The notes beneath the pieces are model-generated. The model was not told where the DNA came from and searched no databases. It saw only the letters and a list, made by a program, of their open reading frames with translations. Below are positions 1 to 12,500 of a stretch of 64,000 bases of DNA, in pieces. Origin of the DNA: Straminergon stramineum (taxonomy: Eukaryota; Streptophyta; Bryopsida; Hypnales; Calliergonaceae); the NCBI GenBank assembly GCA_963920665.1, contig OY987265.1, positions 14,079,001 to 14,143,000 on the forward strand. The letters run 5' to 3'. The position numbers and the translations under genes were made by a program. How positions within the stretch are numbered: the stretch's first letter is position 1; every line of letters starts with the position of its first letter.

Positions 1-1390
1 TTATAAGAAAAATCGTAAGACCAGACTCGGTCCCAGCACCCTCTCGGGACCGAGACGCAAACCTGAGGGGTGCAGGTCTTACATCGCCCACACAAAGCAA
101 CGCTGCCGATCCACCAGGAAACCCGGATAGACAGGAAAGAAAAAAAGGGGGACCCCTCTCACTGCAAGAGGCCCAACCCCATGCTCAAATCATTCAAACA
201 CAAGGCAAAGCCATACAAAGTCTTGAATCAAATTTTATAAAAATAATCGTAAGACCTGGACCTCTCCCAATACCCTCTCGGGCCCGACACGCAAACCTGA
301 GGGGTGCAGGTCTTACGTCGCCCACACAAAGCAGCGCTGCCGATACAACACGAAACCCAGATCGACAGGAAAGAAAAAAAGGGGGACCCCTTTCACTGCG
401 AGAGGCCCAACCCCACGCTCAGATCATTCAAACACAAAGGCAGAGCCCAAAATATGTGGAATCAAATTTTATAAGAAAAATCGTAAGACCAGACTCGGTC
501 CCAGCACCCTCTCGGGACCGAGACGCAAACCTGAGGGGTGCAGGTCTTACATCGCCCACACAAAGCAACGTTGCCGATCCTACACGAATCCCAGATCGAG
601 AGGAAAGAAAAAAACGGGGACCCCTCTCACTGCAAGAGGCCCAACCCCATGCTCAGATCATTCAAACACAAAGGCAGAGCCCAAAAAGTGTGGAATCAAA
701 TTTTATAAAGAAAACCGTAAGACCTGGACCTCTCCCAATACCCTCTCAGGCCTGACACGCAAACCTGAGGGGTGCAGGTCTTACGTTGCCCACACAAAGC
801 AGCGCTGCCGATACAACACGAAACCCAGATCGACAGGAAAGAAAAAAAGGGGGACCCCTTTCACTGCGAGAGGCCCAACCCCACGCTCAGATCATTCAAA
901 CACAAAGGCAGAGCCCAAAATATGTGGAATCAAATTTTATAAGAAAAATCGTAAGACCAGACTCGGTCCCAGCACCCTCTCGGGACCGAGACGTAAACCT
1001 GAGGGGTGCAGGTCTTACGTCGCCCAGACAAAGCAGCGCTGCCGATACAACATGAAACCCAGATCGACAGGAAAGAAAAAAAGGGGGACCCCTCTCACTG
1101 CGAGAGGCCCAACCCCATGCTCAGATCATTCAAACACAAAGGCAGAGCCCAAAAAGTGTGGAATCAAATTTTATAAAGAAAATCGTAAGACCAGACTCGG
1201 TCCCAGCACCCTCTCGGGCCCGAGACGCATACCTGAGGGGTGCAGGTCTTACATCGCCCAGACAAGGCAGCGCTGCCGATCGTATATGAAACCCAAATCA
1301 ACAGGAAAGAAAAAACGGGGACCCCTCTTACTGCGACAGGACCCAACCCCATGCTCACATCATTCAAACACAATGGCAGAGGCGTCAAAA
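1..1390. repeat. 234-bp tandem array, about six units, enters from the left edge
   Basis: A TTATAA landmark recurs at 1, 235, 469, 703, 937 and 1171, so the period is exactly 234 bp. Two subtypes alternate. Type A units (1, 3, 5 and, approximately, 6) carry CAGACTCGGTCCCAGC after the AAGAC motif, while type B units (2, 4) carry TGGACCTCTCCCAATACC. The higher-order unit is therefore a 468-bp A-B dimer. The last unit decays near 1380-1390. The sequence is much richer in G+C than the flank on its right. 234 is a multiple of 3, so reading frames stay in register through the array. It is too long and too unlike a spacer array to be CRISPR. Most likely it is a plant satellite or the internal repeat of a larger element. 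Confidence 0.95.
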
Positions 1391-1456
1391 AATCTCAGTG
1401 TTACAGATGTTGAACATTACTTGAGGATTCTCATTGTTTGGCGGTTGTTGGGGTAG
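131..1456 (+). other. Long stop-free frame through the 234-bp array (coding status doubtful)
   Basis: The frame that opens after a TAG at 128-130 stays open for 441 codons to a TAG at 1454-1456, past the end of the array. Its first ATG is only at 1052. The unit would encode about 78 basic residues with regularly spaced Cys and many Lys/Arg (for example KPEGCRSY and GKKKRGTP). A second frame, open at the window edge, is also free of stops except for TGA at 753-755, 1053-1055 and about 1285-1287, each at a place where other units have CGA or a related codon. Two open frames in one repeated unit suggest that composition, not selection, keeps stops away. I see no known domain and do not claim a gene. 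Confidence 0.2.
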
Positions 1457-2797
1457 CTCTACTCCACTTTCCGCCCCCACAACTCGCCTTGAACGTAAGT
1501 TCCTCTCCATGACCTTAAAGCTTGAAACTTTAATGAATGGTCTCAATATGTAGTTGATCAATCGAGATAGCATGCACTTCACCATGAGAGACCACACTTG
1601 CTTCGAGCTCTATCTCGTGATAGATTATGCGGCACAGGGACTCCCCGAATCGGCTCTAGAATGAGAATGACAGAGCGGTTTTGGGGGTCCCCTAACGTTC
1701 GTATGGGGAGCTTGGCTCTCAGGGTCTAAGCTGGTGGAGTTGTGTTCACATCAATTTTCGTCCTCTTGAGCTGGGGAGTTGGTCATCAAATCCCGGACGG
1801 GGTGCAACCTCCGACCCCTACTGCGCATCGCTTGATTGCAAGACGGCTGTGGCTAGGGTTCTCTGAAGATGGGATAACTTGTTTACCGTTAAGGGGATGG
1901 GCGTGTCGAGCTTGCCGCTCCGGGTGCATCAAATCCATTTGGATTGTAGAATATTGAAAACTTGATTTTGTGTATTATGAATTTAATGTTTTTAGTCATT
2001 AAGTTATATTACAAACTCGATGACTCCAGGTTATGACGGCAAGGTATGATTGTATATCTTTTAGATAATTTGAACTAGGTCATTACATTCTTGTTGAGCC
2101 AGTTCTATTCAAGTTATGATCCCTTTAATTCGTTACCTTAATGTCATGCTGTTGGTCTCCTTAAGCAGATGGACTCATTTTTCTACGATTGATCTTATAC
2201 TTGCATAGTTTATACAACAAGTTTGAATAGTGTAGGCATTATGGTGTATTCAAATCTTTGCATGCTTGACCCTAAGTTAGTAGGGGCTTGAGCAAGTTCT
2301 GTTCGTGTTTAGGGTACTCTAAGAAGCATAATTTGAAGTAACCCTAAAAATGGGGAGTGAATAAAAATCCATCATGAAAAAGCATAACCAATTCGATTTA
2401 TAACATTTATAAATGCATAAAATTGAAATAAACCCAATGATGGATACAAGCCTAATTCCATTAGGAAATGAAGGATCTCAACCGATGTAATTGAAACTCT
2501 GTTGTTCGATTCCCAGAAACAATTAGAAAAATCCGAGTCTCCATCTTAAATGTAGGTATTGTTTCTATTTTCCTACTGAACTCAGTGGACTATGAATGGA
2601 ACTTATAATCTTACATAGTGGAAATGGAAAGTAAATGTAAATGAAATTAGTTTACTAATATTTTGGCAGGTGTTGAATTTGAATCCAATATTCTCTAGGG
2701 CTGTATTATTGGTTCTTAGTTATTTAGAGGAAGGTGAAAAATGTCCAGCTGATCAAAATGATGAAATCAATTCAATAGCATCGAACTGAAACTTCAT
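1457..2797. other. Gap: no gene recognised
   Basis: The first 500 bases are moderately GC-rich. They hold one short open frame (1742-1957, 71 codons) that resembles nothing I know. After about 1960 the sequence becomes AT-rich with no long frame on either strand. I see no RNA gene here. Confidence 0.6.
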
Positions 2798-3326
2798 CTA
2801 AGGTAAGGCAGCCTATGCCAGGAAGAATAAGAGGTCTCTATTGTTGCCATTGGAAAAACAATTTCGATTTAGTTCCTTACATAGACAAAGGTAAGAAATA
2901 ATGGATTTAATTAAAATTTTATTTTCTTTGGACTAAGTAAGATTTGTTTCTGAATTCTTTATATGTACAGCCCAATAACTACAACACAGTTTGTAGACAA
3001 CCCAAATCAGCATAAAAGATTTCCATCACAATGAATTCACCACTTTATGCAGTCAAAAATATTTCTACCATGCCTCTGATATGAAGAGATGAAAGGTAAA
3101 TCCTTTATTTCCAATTGAGACATGAAGGTTGTAATTCACCTATTACAATCACTGATAACTTTATCATCATCTCCGAAGACAAGATTATGGCCAAAAATCA
3201 CCCTAATGTAGTCTGAATCTCGTTATTCTGAAAAAATATCGCATGGGTTGATGTAAAACTCTAATGGGTGCTTTTCTGGATCATTGTAGTAGGTAGTTTG
3301 CCTGCCATGGGCTGATTCACCTTAAC
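2798..3326 (+). repeat. Dispersed ~520-bp repeat, copy 1 (TAAGGT...ACCTTA ends)
   Basis: This block aligns along its whole length with 16471-16988 in the same orientation. Shared stretches include GACAAGATTATGGCCA, CCTAATGTAGTC and GGTAGTTTGCCT. The copies differ by many substitutions and small indels, so they are old. The outer ends are inverted: TAAGGTAA at the left and ACCTTAA at the right. That is the layout of a non-autonomous TIR element. No coding capacity is seen. Confidence 0.8.
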
Positions 3327-3638
3327 GGCCTTGAACTCTACTGTCCAATTTTTCTCTTAAAGTTTTCTATTTGGGGTGTTCTCCCTTGTCAATGAATGTC
3401 GTACTTCCCTCAACCGTCATTGCTTAGTTTAGTTTCATTATAATATACATAACTAGAGACGTATACCCTAATGACTATGACTCTCTCCTTTAATGCTAAT
3501 TTGATATTTATCGACACATAGGTGAGTTCCGGGTTCAGCCTTTCTAAAAATTAGCGTTCTCTCTCCGTTTTCTTTACTAGTTGTATTCATTAGCAAAATG
3601 ATTAGGTTTGTTGGTGACACTATGGAATCCGGTTAACT

Positions 3639-6600
3639 ATGTCTTGCGATTCAATGGCTGTTGTAAGGGCTCCTGGAGAGACAATACTTGTCTCTTTTCC
3701 AATTGGGGACATGGGATATGCTGTTGTTACTGCGTTTCGTTTGAGTATTCAATTTCGTCTATCTGAGAGTTCACTTCATATTGATAAAGAAGTCTTCGAT
3801 ATTACGAGTGGAGAATTGGCATATACCCTTGGTCAAGAGCCTACTCTTGAAAGCTCTTGCAAGCAATGGCACCTTACACCAGGAAGGTATTTAGCATATG
3901 GTTTACCTATATCGGTGTCGGAGGTTCCCTCTACAGAGGCAACTCCTAGGTCGTCAACTTCTTTCGCTCCCGAGAAGCCTTTGCCAAGCATTGTTAAGCT
4001 TGAGACAAGAGTAGAGGTTGTAGAACTTGACAGCGATGATTCAGATGAATCATCACCACCACACAAGCTCTCCAAGCAATCTCACGATCCACCTCTGACG
4101 GTGGAAGGGACGTCATCTGTGAGAGTTCCATTATTAGTACCAACATTGGAGTGTGATAATGGACGATCCATTGTCCCTTACCTACGGAAGCTCGTTCATA
4201 CAAAAGGTTCAAGGAACCCATTCAAGAAGGTTGACTATTCTACAATTCCAATTCATCAGGTTAATTTCATTCCACCTTTGTTTAATGGTGATGTTATTTT
4301 TGAGTTGCCTCCAGTACGGTGCTCTGCATCCCTTGGTCAGGCAAAGCTTTTGAGTGGAATGGAAAAACGCTATGACGGGCACGTTTGGTCAAACACTCAT
4401 ACTACAAACATAAAAAATGAAGATGGATTGACATTCCGTCTATCTTCATGTGTGGGTCATCTTCGTTGTGAAAACACTATGTGTGATTTTGTTACTCGAA
4501 AGCATCGTGTAGCGCTAGTCAACGAGACTGAATGGGACGGTTGTTCTCCCGTCGTATTTGAGATTGGACCTCACCCTCCTTCTAGATCAACTATCACATG
4601 CAAGATTTGCTCTTATGTTCCTTCATGTATTGCAAGTTGCCCAACAAAAATATACTATATTGTTGGGAAAGAAGACATGAGGCGTGCTTGTGTTCATTTT
4701 GGAAATCATGACCACCCTGTGAAAGTTGGAGCCTGCCGTGATTCCAAGGAGAGAACTCGGTCATTAATTGCAGATCAAGTCGAGAGGAATCCAATTGGAA
4801 CCAATTCTTCTATTGTTCTAGAAGCAAGCAAAGAGTTTTTTGGGGAGTTGCTTCTTCAGGCTGAAGGGACTTCTGGAGCCAAACTTGGAGTAGACAAACT
4901 CATGCCAGTCCTCAAGAAGTGCAAATTCATGAGTTCACCAAATATTAGGAATGAAGTCACTACTTTCAAGTATTTCCGAAGGTTTGGGGTCATGGACAGC
5001 ATCACGAAGCTTCGAGGATGCAGCAATTGGGCTTACGTTCAAGAGAACAAGTTTCCTAGTCAAGGATTGGATTCAGATAAAGTATTTGTCTTCAAGATGT
5101 CCGAGATAGGTCCAGGTAGTGGTGTTGATTTGGTCACACGAATGCAACCTGGTGGTGACCTTAAAGATGCTTGGATCATGTTTGATCATGTCAAACGAGT
5201 GAAGCATTGGACGACAATTGCTTGTCATGTTTATGACTCTAGTTACTGTCGTGTAATGACCATTGCAGTTTGCGACATGTAGTCTAAGGATTCGATTGCC
5301 CAAAGCCATTTTTGGAATAATTTGAATGCAATGATGGGAAGGCATGGTATTCCCCTCTCCTATTTCAAGGGCTTCATGGCTGACTGTGCACAAGCAAATT
5401 GGAATGTAGTAAAAATTGTTTATGGTAGTGGTGACCCGAGCAAGCCGATGGTGGATCGAGAGCGCACATGTCTCTTCCATTGGACTCAATCAATGGAAAA
5501 GCATACGGTAGCAGACATTCGTGCCAACCTTCGAGATCAACATCGAAAGTTATGCAAGCAATATAAAGATGCGACATCGCCGTTAGAATCTGACATCCGA
5601 TTTCACGCCATTTGAGCATGGTGGCATACTGCTGGTGCAACGACTGAAAATGGGCTCTGAAGGTTGGAATTGTGGTTAGCATTCTGGCACTTCCGATACA
5701 GACAATGGGGAGGATTCATGCAGATTGTAAGTATCTTAACATCTTGCATTCGTTTATTATGTGCAGTTTCCATAAGCTATATGGAATGTTGTATTCATTT
5801 GTATGGAGTTCAGATTCTTGCTTCACATATGGAGACATTGTCCCAATTGACATCTATTGCATTATTTTGTATTATTTGATTAGATCACATCTTCACTGTA
5901 AGCCTCCAATTTGTTATTTTCTCATTTTGTAACTGTTGTTTGATTGTACAGGATTTGTCGCCAAATGAACTTGCAGAAATGCCTTCATGCAACTTGGCCG
6001 AGACGGTACATAATAAATGGTTACAACAGTCTGGAAATAGGGGGAATGATTTATACGTGGCAACTGTTGACGACTATGTGAGGGCATTCATGCAGATGGT
6101 TCGATACTATCAGTTTTTGAAAGGTGAAAACCCTGGTACCGGTCCAGGAAAAGAAGAATTTCAGCTTCGAGTAGCACAGAGGTATGCAGTGCGCACAGGA
6201 AATCCTAAAGGACTTAATGATGTCATGACAACTCTCCCAGGTGCTGGAGAATGTTGCATTAGGGATCCACATTTAGAAGGTGAAGAAATTTTCGGATCTC
6301 AATCACGAATGCCTAATTTGCCTCCTGGGTCTCAAGAAGATTCACACCGCCCTGACAAAGTGAATTTTTCTAGACCACGTGGAGGAACAAGATCGACCCG
6401 AGCAAGTGCATCTGTTATTCGTTTGGATACAATTTCTGAAGAAGCATTACCTTTTGCACCCGATGTAGAAATAGAGGTGCAGATGCCTATGAATCCATTG
6501 AACACCTATCCAACCTTAGAGGCCACTCGAGTGACAAGTGTTGAAGAGAGTGCTTGTGATGAATCACAATGGCATATTGCTCGATTGCCCAAGACGTCGG

Positions 6601-7421
6601 CCAAAGCTTGCTTTGCCTTGCAAGCCCTTACACAGAGAAAATGTGTGGCAAGGATTGTACAAGACAACAAGGGAACTGCAGCACCCACATACACAGGCAA
6701 AATGGATAATTATAGGAAAAATAGGATTGAAACAATGCAATTCTTTTTTTGCAACGACGACATTGAGCGTTGCGTTAAAGGTTCGAAGAGGAAATGGGTT
6801 TTATCTAGACCTGATGTGCCAAGCATTTGGCCCGTGAAATTCGGAACTCATCTCACCCCTAAAGAGATAGTAGATCTTCAGAATGCCGATTTCCATCTTC
6901 CCCAGCGTCTTGAAATCTCCCCCCGTCGATTGTTTGGTAACCATGATCTACTAGTTGATGTATCAGGAATGCAAGTTCCACCAAATCATGGAGAGCATCC
7001 TAGTACAAGGTCTGGCAAAAAAATCAGGAGGAATCCTAGCTCCCCAACAACTAAACAAGCCAACAATTGCAGTTCAGCACTTACCTTGAAGGCACTTATT
7101 CATCAAGTGACTTTGATACCACATCCTGGGTTTGGTTGCATCTTACATCTTGACTCAGGTACAACGCCTAACATTGAACAGTATACAATTACTATAGGTT
7201 CATATCCGGAATGCACTTGTCCTAATTTTAAAGAAATGTCAACAAAGGCATTAGGGAAGAGAGGGCAATGGGCAAACTACAAGCATTTGTATTTCCTTTT
7301 CATTGTCATATGCCGCTTGAATGCACAAGTAGATGTTTTCATGCATGCTCCAAGCTTCAGCTTTGATGAAGTGAAACGGATTCTAGAGAGTGGCATCTTA
7401 AAGCCTACAACAAATTTGTAG
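3639..7421 (+). pseudogene. MULE-like transposase gene with SWIM-type C-terminus, broken by three in-frame stops
   Basis: Two exons read in one frame: 3639-5726 and 5952-7421, joined by a GTAAGT...TTGTACAG intron in phase 0. The start ATG is at 3639. In-frame stops lie at 5280-5282 (TAG), 5613-5615 (TGA) and 5658-5660 (TGA). The N-terminal part has an acidic linker, then a Cys/His cluster (CVGHLRCENTMC, later CKICSYVPSC) like the DNA-binding fingers of MULE proteins. The middle has the RNase-H-like core with WIMFDHVKR, a conserved aromatic/His stretch, then FMADCAQANW and CLFHW. The C-terminus carries CTCPNF followed by YKHLYF. A functional SWIM finger would have CxH here, so the third Cys is replaced by Tyr. 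The total would be about 1185 codons. I read it as a dead transposase. Terminal inverted repeats were not found. Confidence 0.8.
5727..5951 (+). other. Intron of the MULE-like pseudogene
   Basis: GTAAGTATC donor after CAG ATT and a TTGATTGTACAG acceptor before GAT TTG. The frame is the same on both sides. The intron is 225 bp and T-rich, with preserved splice sites although the exons carry stops. Confidence 0.75.
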
Positions 7422-9503
7422 GTTAGACTAGTTAGCGACTCTATGTGCTAATTTAGTGAAGAAGTTTACATGAAGGAACTTGTTGTATTCTGATTCTTTT
7501 TTCTATATGTAGTGAGACTACAAGGGCCACTACTTTGTTTAAGCTATCATTGGTTATATGCTTGTTGTAGCTTAAACTTCCAACACACTTGTTCTTTAAT
7601 CTTGGTTGATTTACTTCCCGATAGACCATAATGTTTGTATGCCCAAGAATGATCTGATGTACATATTCATTGTGTCAAAGTTTTTGTTGACAAACTTAAA
7701 CCCGCAGAATCCTCTGTATTCCGTGGACTCTAAAGATTACCAGGTTTAAAGTTATTTCAGTCCACATCAACATTTGAGAATCTCAGCCAAAACGTGTGTC
7801 ATGTCATTTCTATGAAATTCATGAGTTATAAAATATAGAGTAGAATACAACACCATGAGACTAGTTCCATGTTTCCAGAGTGCATTTGTCCATGTTCATG
7901 AATTACCTTCTTGTACAAAGTTTAACATCCACGGTTATAGGTTTAGGGTATATTCACACACTTATAGGTCTTTGATTGGTCATTCTATGACCAACCACCA
8001 AAAATTTCAATCCACAGTTGTAGGTCCATGTCCACGGTTATAGGAACCAATTATGTATCTTAAAAATTCCATAATATTTTCAAAATCAAACATAAAAAAT
8101 TGTCATTTTTTTCTTAACCCTGAAAAGAAACTTTACATAATTTTCACTTCCACGCTCAATTTCCCCCGCTCTACACTCCACGCTCCCGCTCTACGCTCGC
8201 ATACTAGCTTCGTTGTGAATATGACAATGTAAATATAAGAATTGAAGAACCAACACCTATGCACAAAAAAATTATCCTATAAAGATGTCTTTCAAAATTC
8301 ACAAAATATTTAAACAAAATCCAATGATATGTAATTTAGTACACCTACATCTTATCCACAAATGAAGGTAAGACCAACATTAAAAATCTCAAGTGTAGTA
8401 GAAGAAACCATTGAAATCAAGACGAATATACTACTTGTTAGAATGAGCTACAATAAGCATCATTTGACAACTTCTATGCCCCTCAAGAATGCTTTAATTT
8501 AGAGCAAGGTTTTATTTAATATCTTATCATTCATCCAAAATAATAATTGAATCTTTTTTAAGACAAACTTTTCTTATAATCAATTTGATGAAATTAAACT
8601 AATTAATATATTAGACCAAAGATATAAGCAAAAAATTACCCAAAAAAAACAAAAAAGGGATTCAAGCATTAAAGGGTCAAGAATTTATATTGCTCAAATA
8701 GCACTAGAAGAACAAAAGTAGTACTAGCTCAAATGCCCCCCCTTGAAATCTTGTAACTTCTCATCCCAATTCTTGAATTCATAATGGTTGCCAAAAAAAT
8801 GCATTGCAAATAGAATTGCCACTAATTAATATTGTGCCAAACTATTCAATTTTCCTTCGAATTTGCTATTAAATTGCTTTTAGAAATTAGTGACCAAGCT
8901 TGCTAAATCTTTTTCATATAACTCTTGAGTATTTATGTAGTATTTTATGTAAAAATATGTATTGAACAAACAAGGCCTATTTTTTTCAAAAACAATGTAG
9001 AATACAACTATATTGGTACATGAAAGTTTCTTCTCAACAATGTCATCTATTCACCTTTATCCAATCCTAGCTGTACAATTTCACATCATAAAAGAAGAAT
9101 GAATGGCTAGATTGAACTACTAATCAATGTAGTCAAGCACTTAATAGCATATTATAAATGGAATATAATTTCAATATGCATTAGGAAGTAAATAATTGAT
9201 ATGTGGAATAATCATCTATTTTGGCTCTCATGATCCCCCTTAAAATTCAACAAAAAAGACAAAATCTCTCATGATAACTCGTGATCTCTTACAACCTCCT
9301 TTGAATTCACTTATCACAAAACGTAGGAGAATATAAAAAAAACATCATTTCACTGGTGTTTATGTTAACAATGACATCAAACCTAATGTCAAGGAGGTTG
9401 GTTGTAACATCAAATGTAAAATTAAAACAAGTGGGCATTAATAAAATGCATAAAAAAACAAAAGTTTCTTCTAATGCCAAACTTAATGTAACAAAATAAC
9501 AAT
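7422..9503. other. Gap: AT-rich intergenic DNA
   Basis: This is the 3' flank of the MULE-like pseudogene and of DOHH, which converge here. No coding frame of note. Small local repeats are visible: CCACGGTTATAGG occurs at about 7931 and again at about 8031, and a short CGCTC-rich tract lies at 8150-8205. Confidence 0.6.
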
Positions 9504-12500
9504 TTAGAATTGGTCACCCCCTTCAAACTTAGGATTGGGACTACCAACCTCAAAAGGTTTTCCTTGTTGCTCCAACTCTAGCATGTGAAGGGCAACTTCA
9601 CAGCTTTGTGCCACAATTGGTTCAGAATCGGTTGAGAATATCCGAAGCAGCTCTACACTTCGTTCATCTACAAAAACACTTGGCTTTCAATTTACATACA
9701 CGAATAAAACTCTCCATTTACAATGTGTCGGCACTTCTCTCCATACAAACTTGAAGCATTTATAATATTTTGAGAAAGGAATTCTCAAAGTAATAAGGTA
9801 GTAATACCATAACTGATGGTGTTAGTCCTTAAATAGTTTCAATCTACTTAGTCGTCATTTATGCCTTGAAATGACAATAGCTAGTACATTGAAACTGTTT
9901 ATGGACCAACACTACTTTTGGTATTCCTACCTTAAACATGAATGCCTTGAAGATTTAACAATACTTGCAAAATCATCCTCACAACTGAAACAAACAAACA
10001 AGCAATAATGCAACCTCCAAATCATAAAGACAAGTGTTAGTAATCTTCACCCAAACCTTGTTTATGATGCAACTAAAAATCTTCAATTGTACCACCTTGG
10101 GCCAACAATTATTAATCTTGTTGTATTGGTGACACAAAGTGAAAGCCCCACATGATGCTTGAAGGTAGCAAGGGAATCAAACTTCAACAAAAGATAATGC
10201 ATTAATAGAGCTTTATAATCTTTCGATCTCATTGAGTACCTCAATTATGGACTAGGTATTTAATTGCAAAGCAAGCCAAGTTATCAAAAAGAATTGTTGG
10301 TCACGACCTACAAAGATGTGGGCAACAAGGTTGGTACTGACCTACAATTATTTTTGATGACTTGTCTTGCTTTGCAATTACCAAACATAATCTCAATTAT
10401 GAAGGAAAGTTGAGTCATTCGACTTCTTTGATTGGTGGAGATGAAATTCATGAAAAGATGCATAATGAGTGCAATAATCTCATGAACTCACTACATGAAG
10501 TTAGAGGTGGATCCCCAGTCACTAAGTTAAGACCAATTGCTAGTAGTATAAATTTCTCTCAGATTTCTCTCAATCAGACCAATGAAATTTCTACTTCATA
10601 CCACCCTCATTGTTGAAAATTTGCACAAACAAGTAGCAAGCATTATCAGTTTGCCTCTCCTTAACCAATCAAAACATGCCACAATGGCTAAATTCTCTTA
10701 CATTGCATGAGATTATGACCAGGGAAGACAAGAATCATTTGAAATAGAAACTGGAGTACCCAAAGTAAAAAAAATTTAAGTTAAGAATACGGCAGTTTGT
10801 AGAGTACCGGCAATGGAGCCGAGGGCTTCAGCAGCTTCATGTCGAACCATTGGATGCTCGGTGACATCCTTCAATGTACTTATTAATGCATCTGTAGAAA
10901 CCTTATCTTGAAGCTGTCCTAAAACATACGCCACCTGCAAAACCCAAATTGTAACTCAGACAAAAACGCATCATTCAGCCAACTGAAGGCCAACTAAGAG
11001 CATTGTTCAAACGACACATCATTCCAGAGAATTCAAAGAGGAAAATTCCAATTGTAATGCATGCCTCATGTTTCAGAAGTGCACTTTGGCATTTCAAGGA
11101 AGCAATAATAGCAGCTACTGCTTCATTACCACCGCGATTGCGGAGACTGAATAAGGCGGCATACCGCTCATGCAATTTCTCCTTCTCGTCAAGCAGCTTC
11201 TTCCTTTGCAACCACAATGGCGGCAAACCGAAAGAAAAAAACACGAGGCCACAATCATTACTTAGCATCTTCCACCCAAATTGATTGAGAAACATTAACC
11301 TCTCATAATCAATCACCAACTTTAGATTATCCCAAACGAAACTCAAGACAAACTATTGAACAAGACCTCCCCTTTTCACACAAAATTCCAAGAACAAACA
11401 TCTGCACTTCTATCTTACATAAAAGGATTCTCTGGCACTCATTGGACACAAAGTGTCTGCAACGATGTTAAAGGATTAAAAGAAAGTCGTAAACTAAAAC
11501 ATTAATACCTCATCTCAGCAACTGAGGAGGATGACGAAGCTGCGACAGCAGGGTCTACTGTGCAAAAGGGTGACGGCTCTTCCAAATCCTGGGCTTGAAC
11601 TTGTTCGATGCGGTGTAAGGCTAGGTCGCAAGTCTCTCGCACTTCTAGCGCAGGATCATTGACAAGAGCTTTTTGTAACAACTCCAAACATTCCGGGGAA
11701 CCAATTGCACCCAAAGCCTCCGCTGCCTGTCAACCAGTGGTCGGAATATTTAGGCTTACGGACACTTGCATGGTACGATGCACTAGTTTTTATAGCAAGA
11801 CAATTAAAGTGGACATTCAAAGTCTACGATTTTATCCTTGGGAAAAACACTAGAATTTTTTATTTGCCACTCATGATAAAATTTTGAAATTTGAAATTTG
11901 AATTTGGATTTTGAAGTCCCAAATTAGCAAGAGTAGGTAAAGAAAACATTCGGAGAGGTGAAGAACATAGGACATGCAGTAAGCAACCACAAAAAATAGA
12001 GTTAATTTTTTATATTTATTCTTGGCTAGGGGAAGACAAATGAAAAACAGACTTCGAATGACCACTTCAACCCCTAATGGACCGAGGCATATTTTGGGCA
12101 GAAATTGTCAAAAACTGCCACTTTTTAGGGCCGCACGGATCGAAAGATTATAACGTTTGAAGTTAGGTGAAAAGGGTTTTTTTCCAACCTTGCCCGACAC
12201 GGCTTGCAAACTTTAACTCCTAGAATGAGATTCTTATACTAAATAGGGTTATTTATTTGACATTTGCATCTTAGATTATGTAAGCTAGACACCCACCAAA
12301 TTTCAAAATCATAGGAAGAGTTTTGCACATACTACCCGAAGCTGCCTGAGCTGCCTACAAAGCTCAGGGCAGCATAATTTTTGATCTGGGCACTCGATCG
12401 GAAAAAAAATTAGATTTTCAGGAAGGGGATACATAGTTACACATTATGTCCAAATTTCATGAACATCCGACTAAAAATGACTTCGTAGGAGCCTACCCAA

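Noticed and set aside
1..1390. CRISPR-like array
   Set aside because: Units are 234 bp without unique spacers, in a eukaryotic intron-bearing context.
1742..1957. 71-codon frame with an Arg/Trp-rich translation
   Set aside because: No known similarity, no splice or promoter context, isolated in non-coding DNA.
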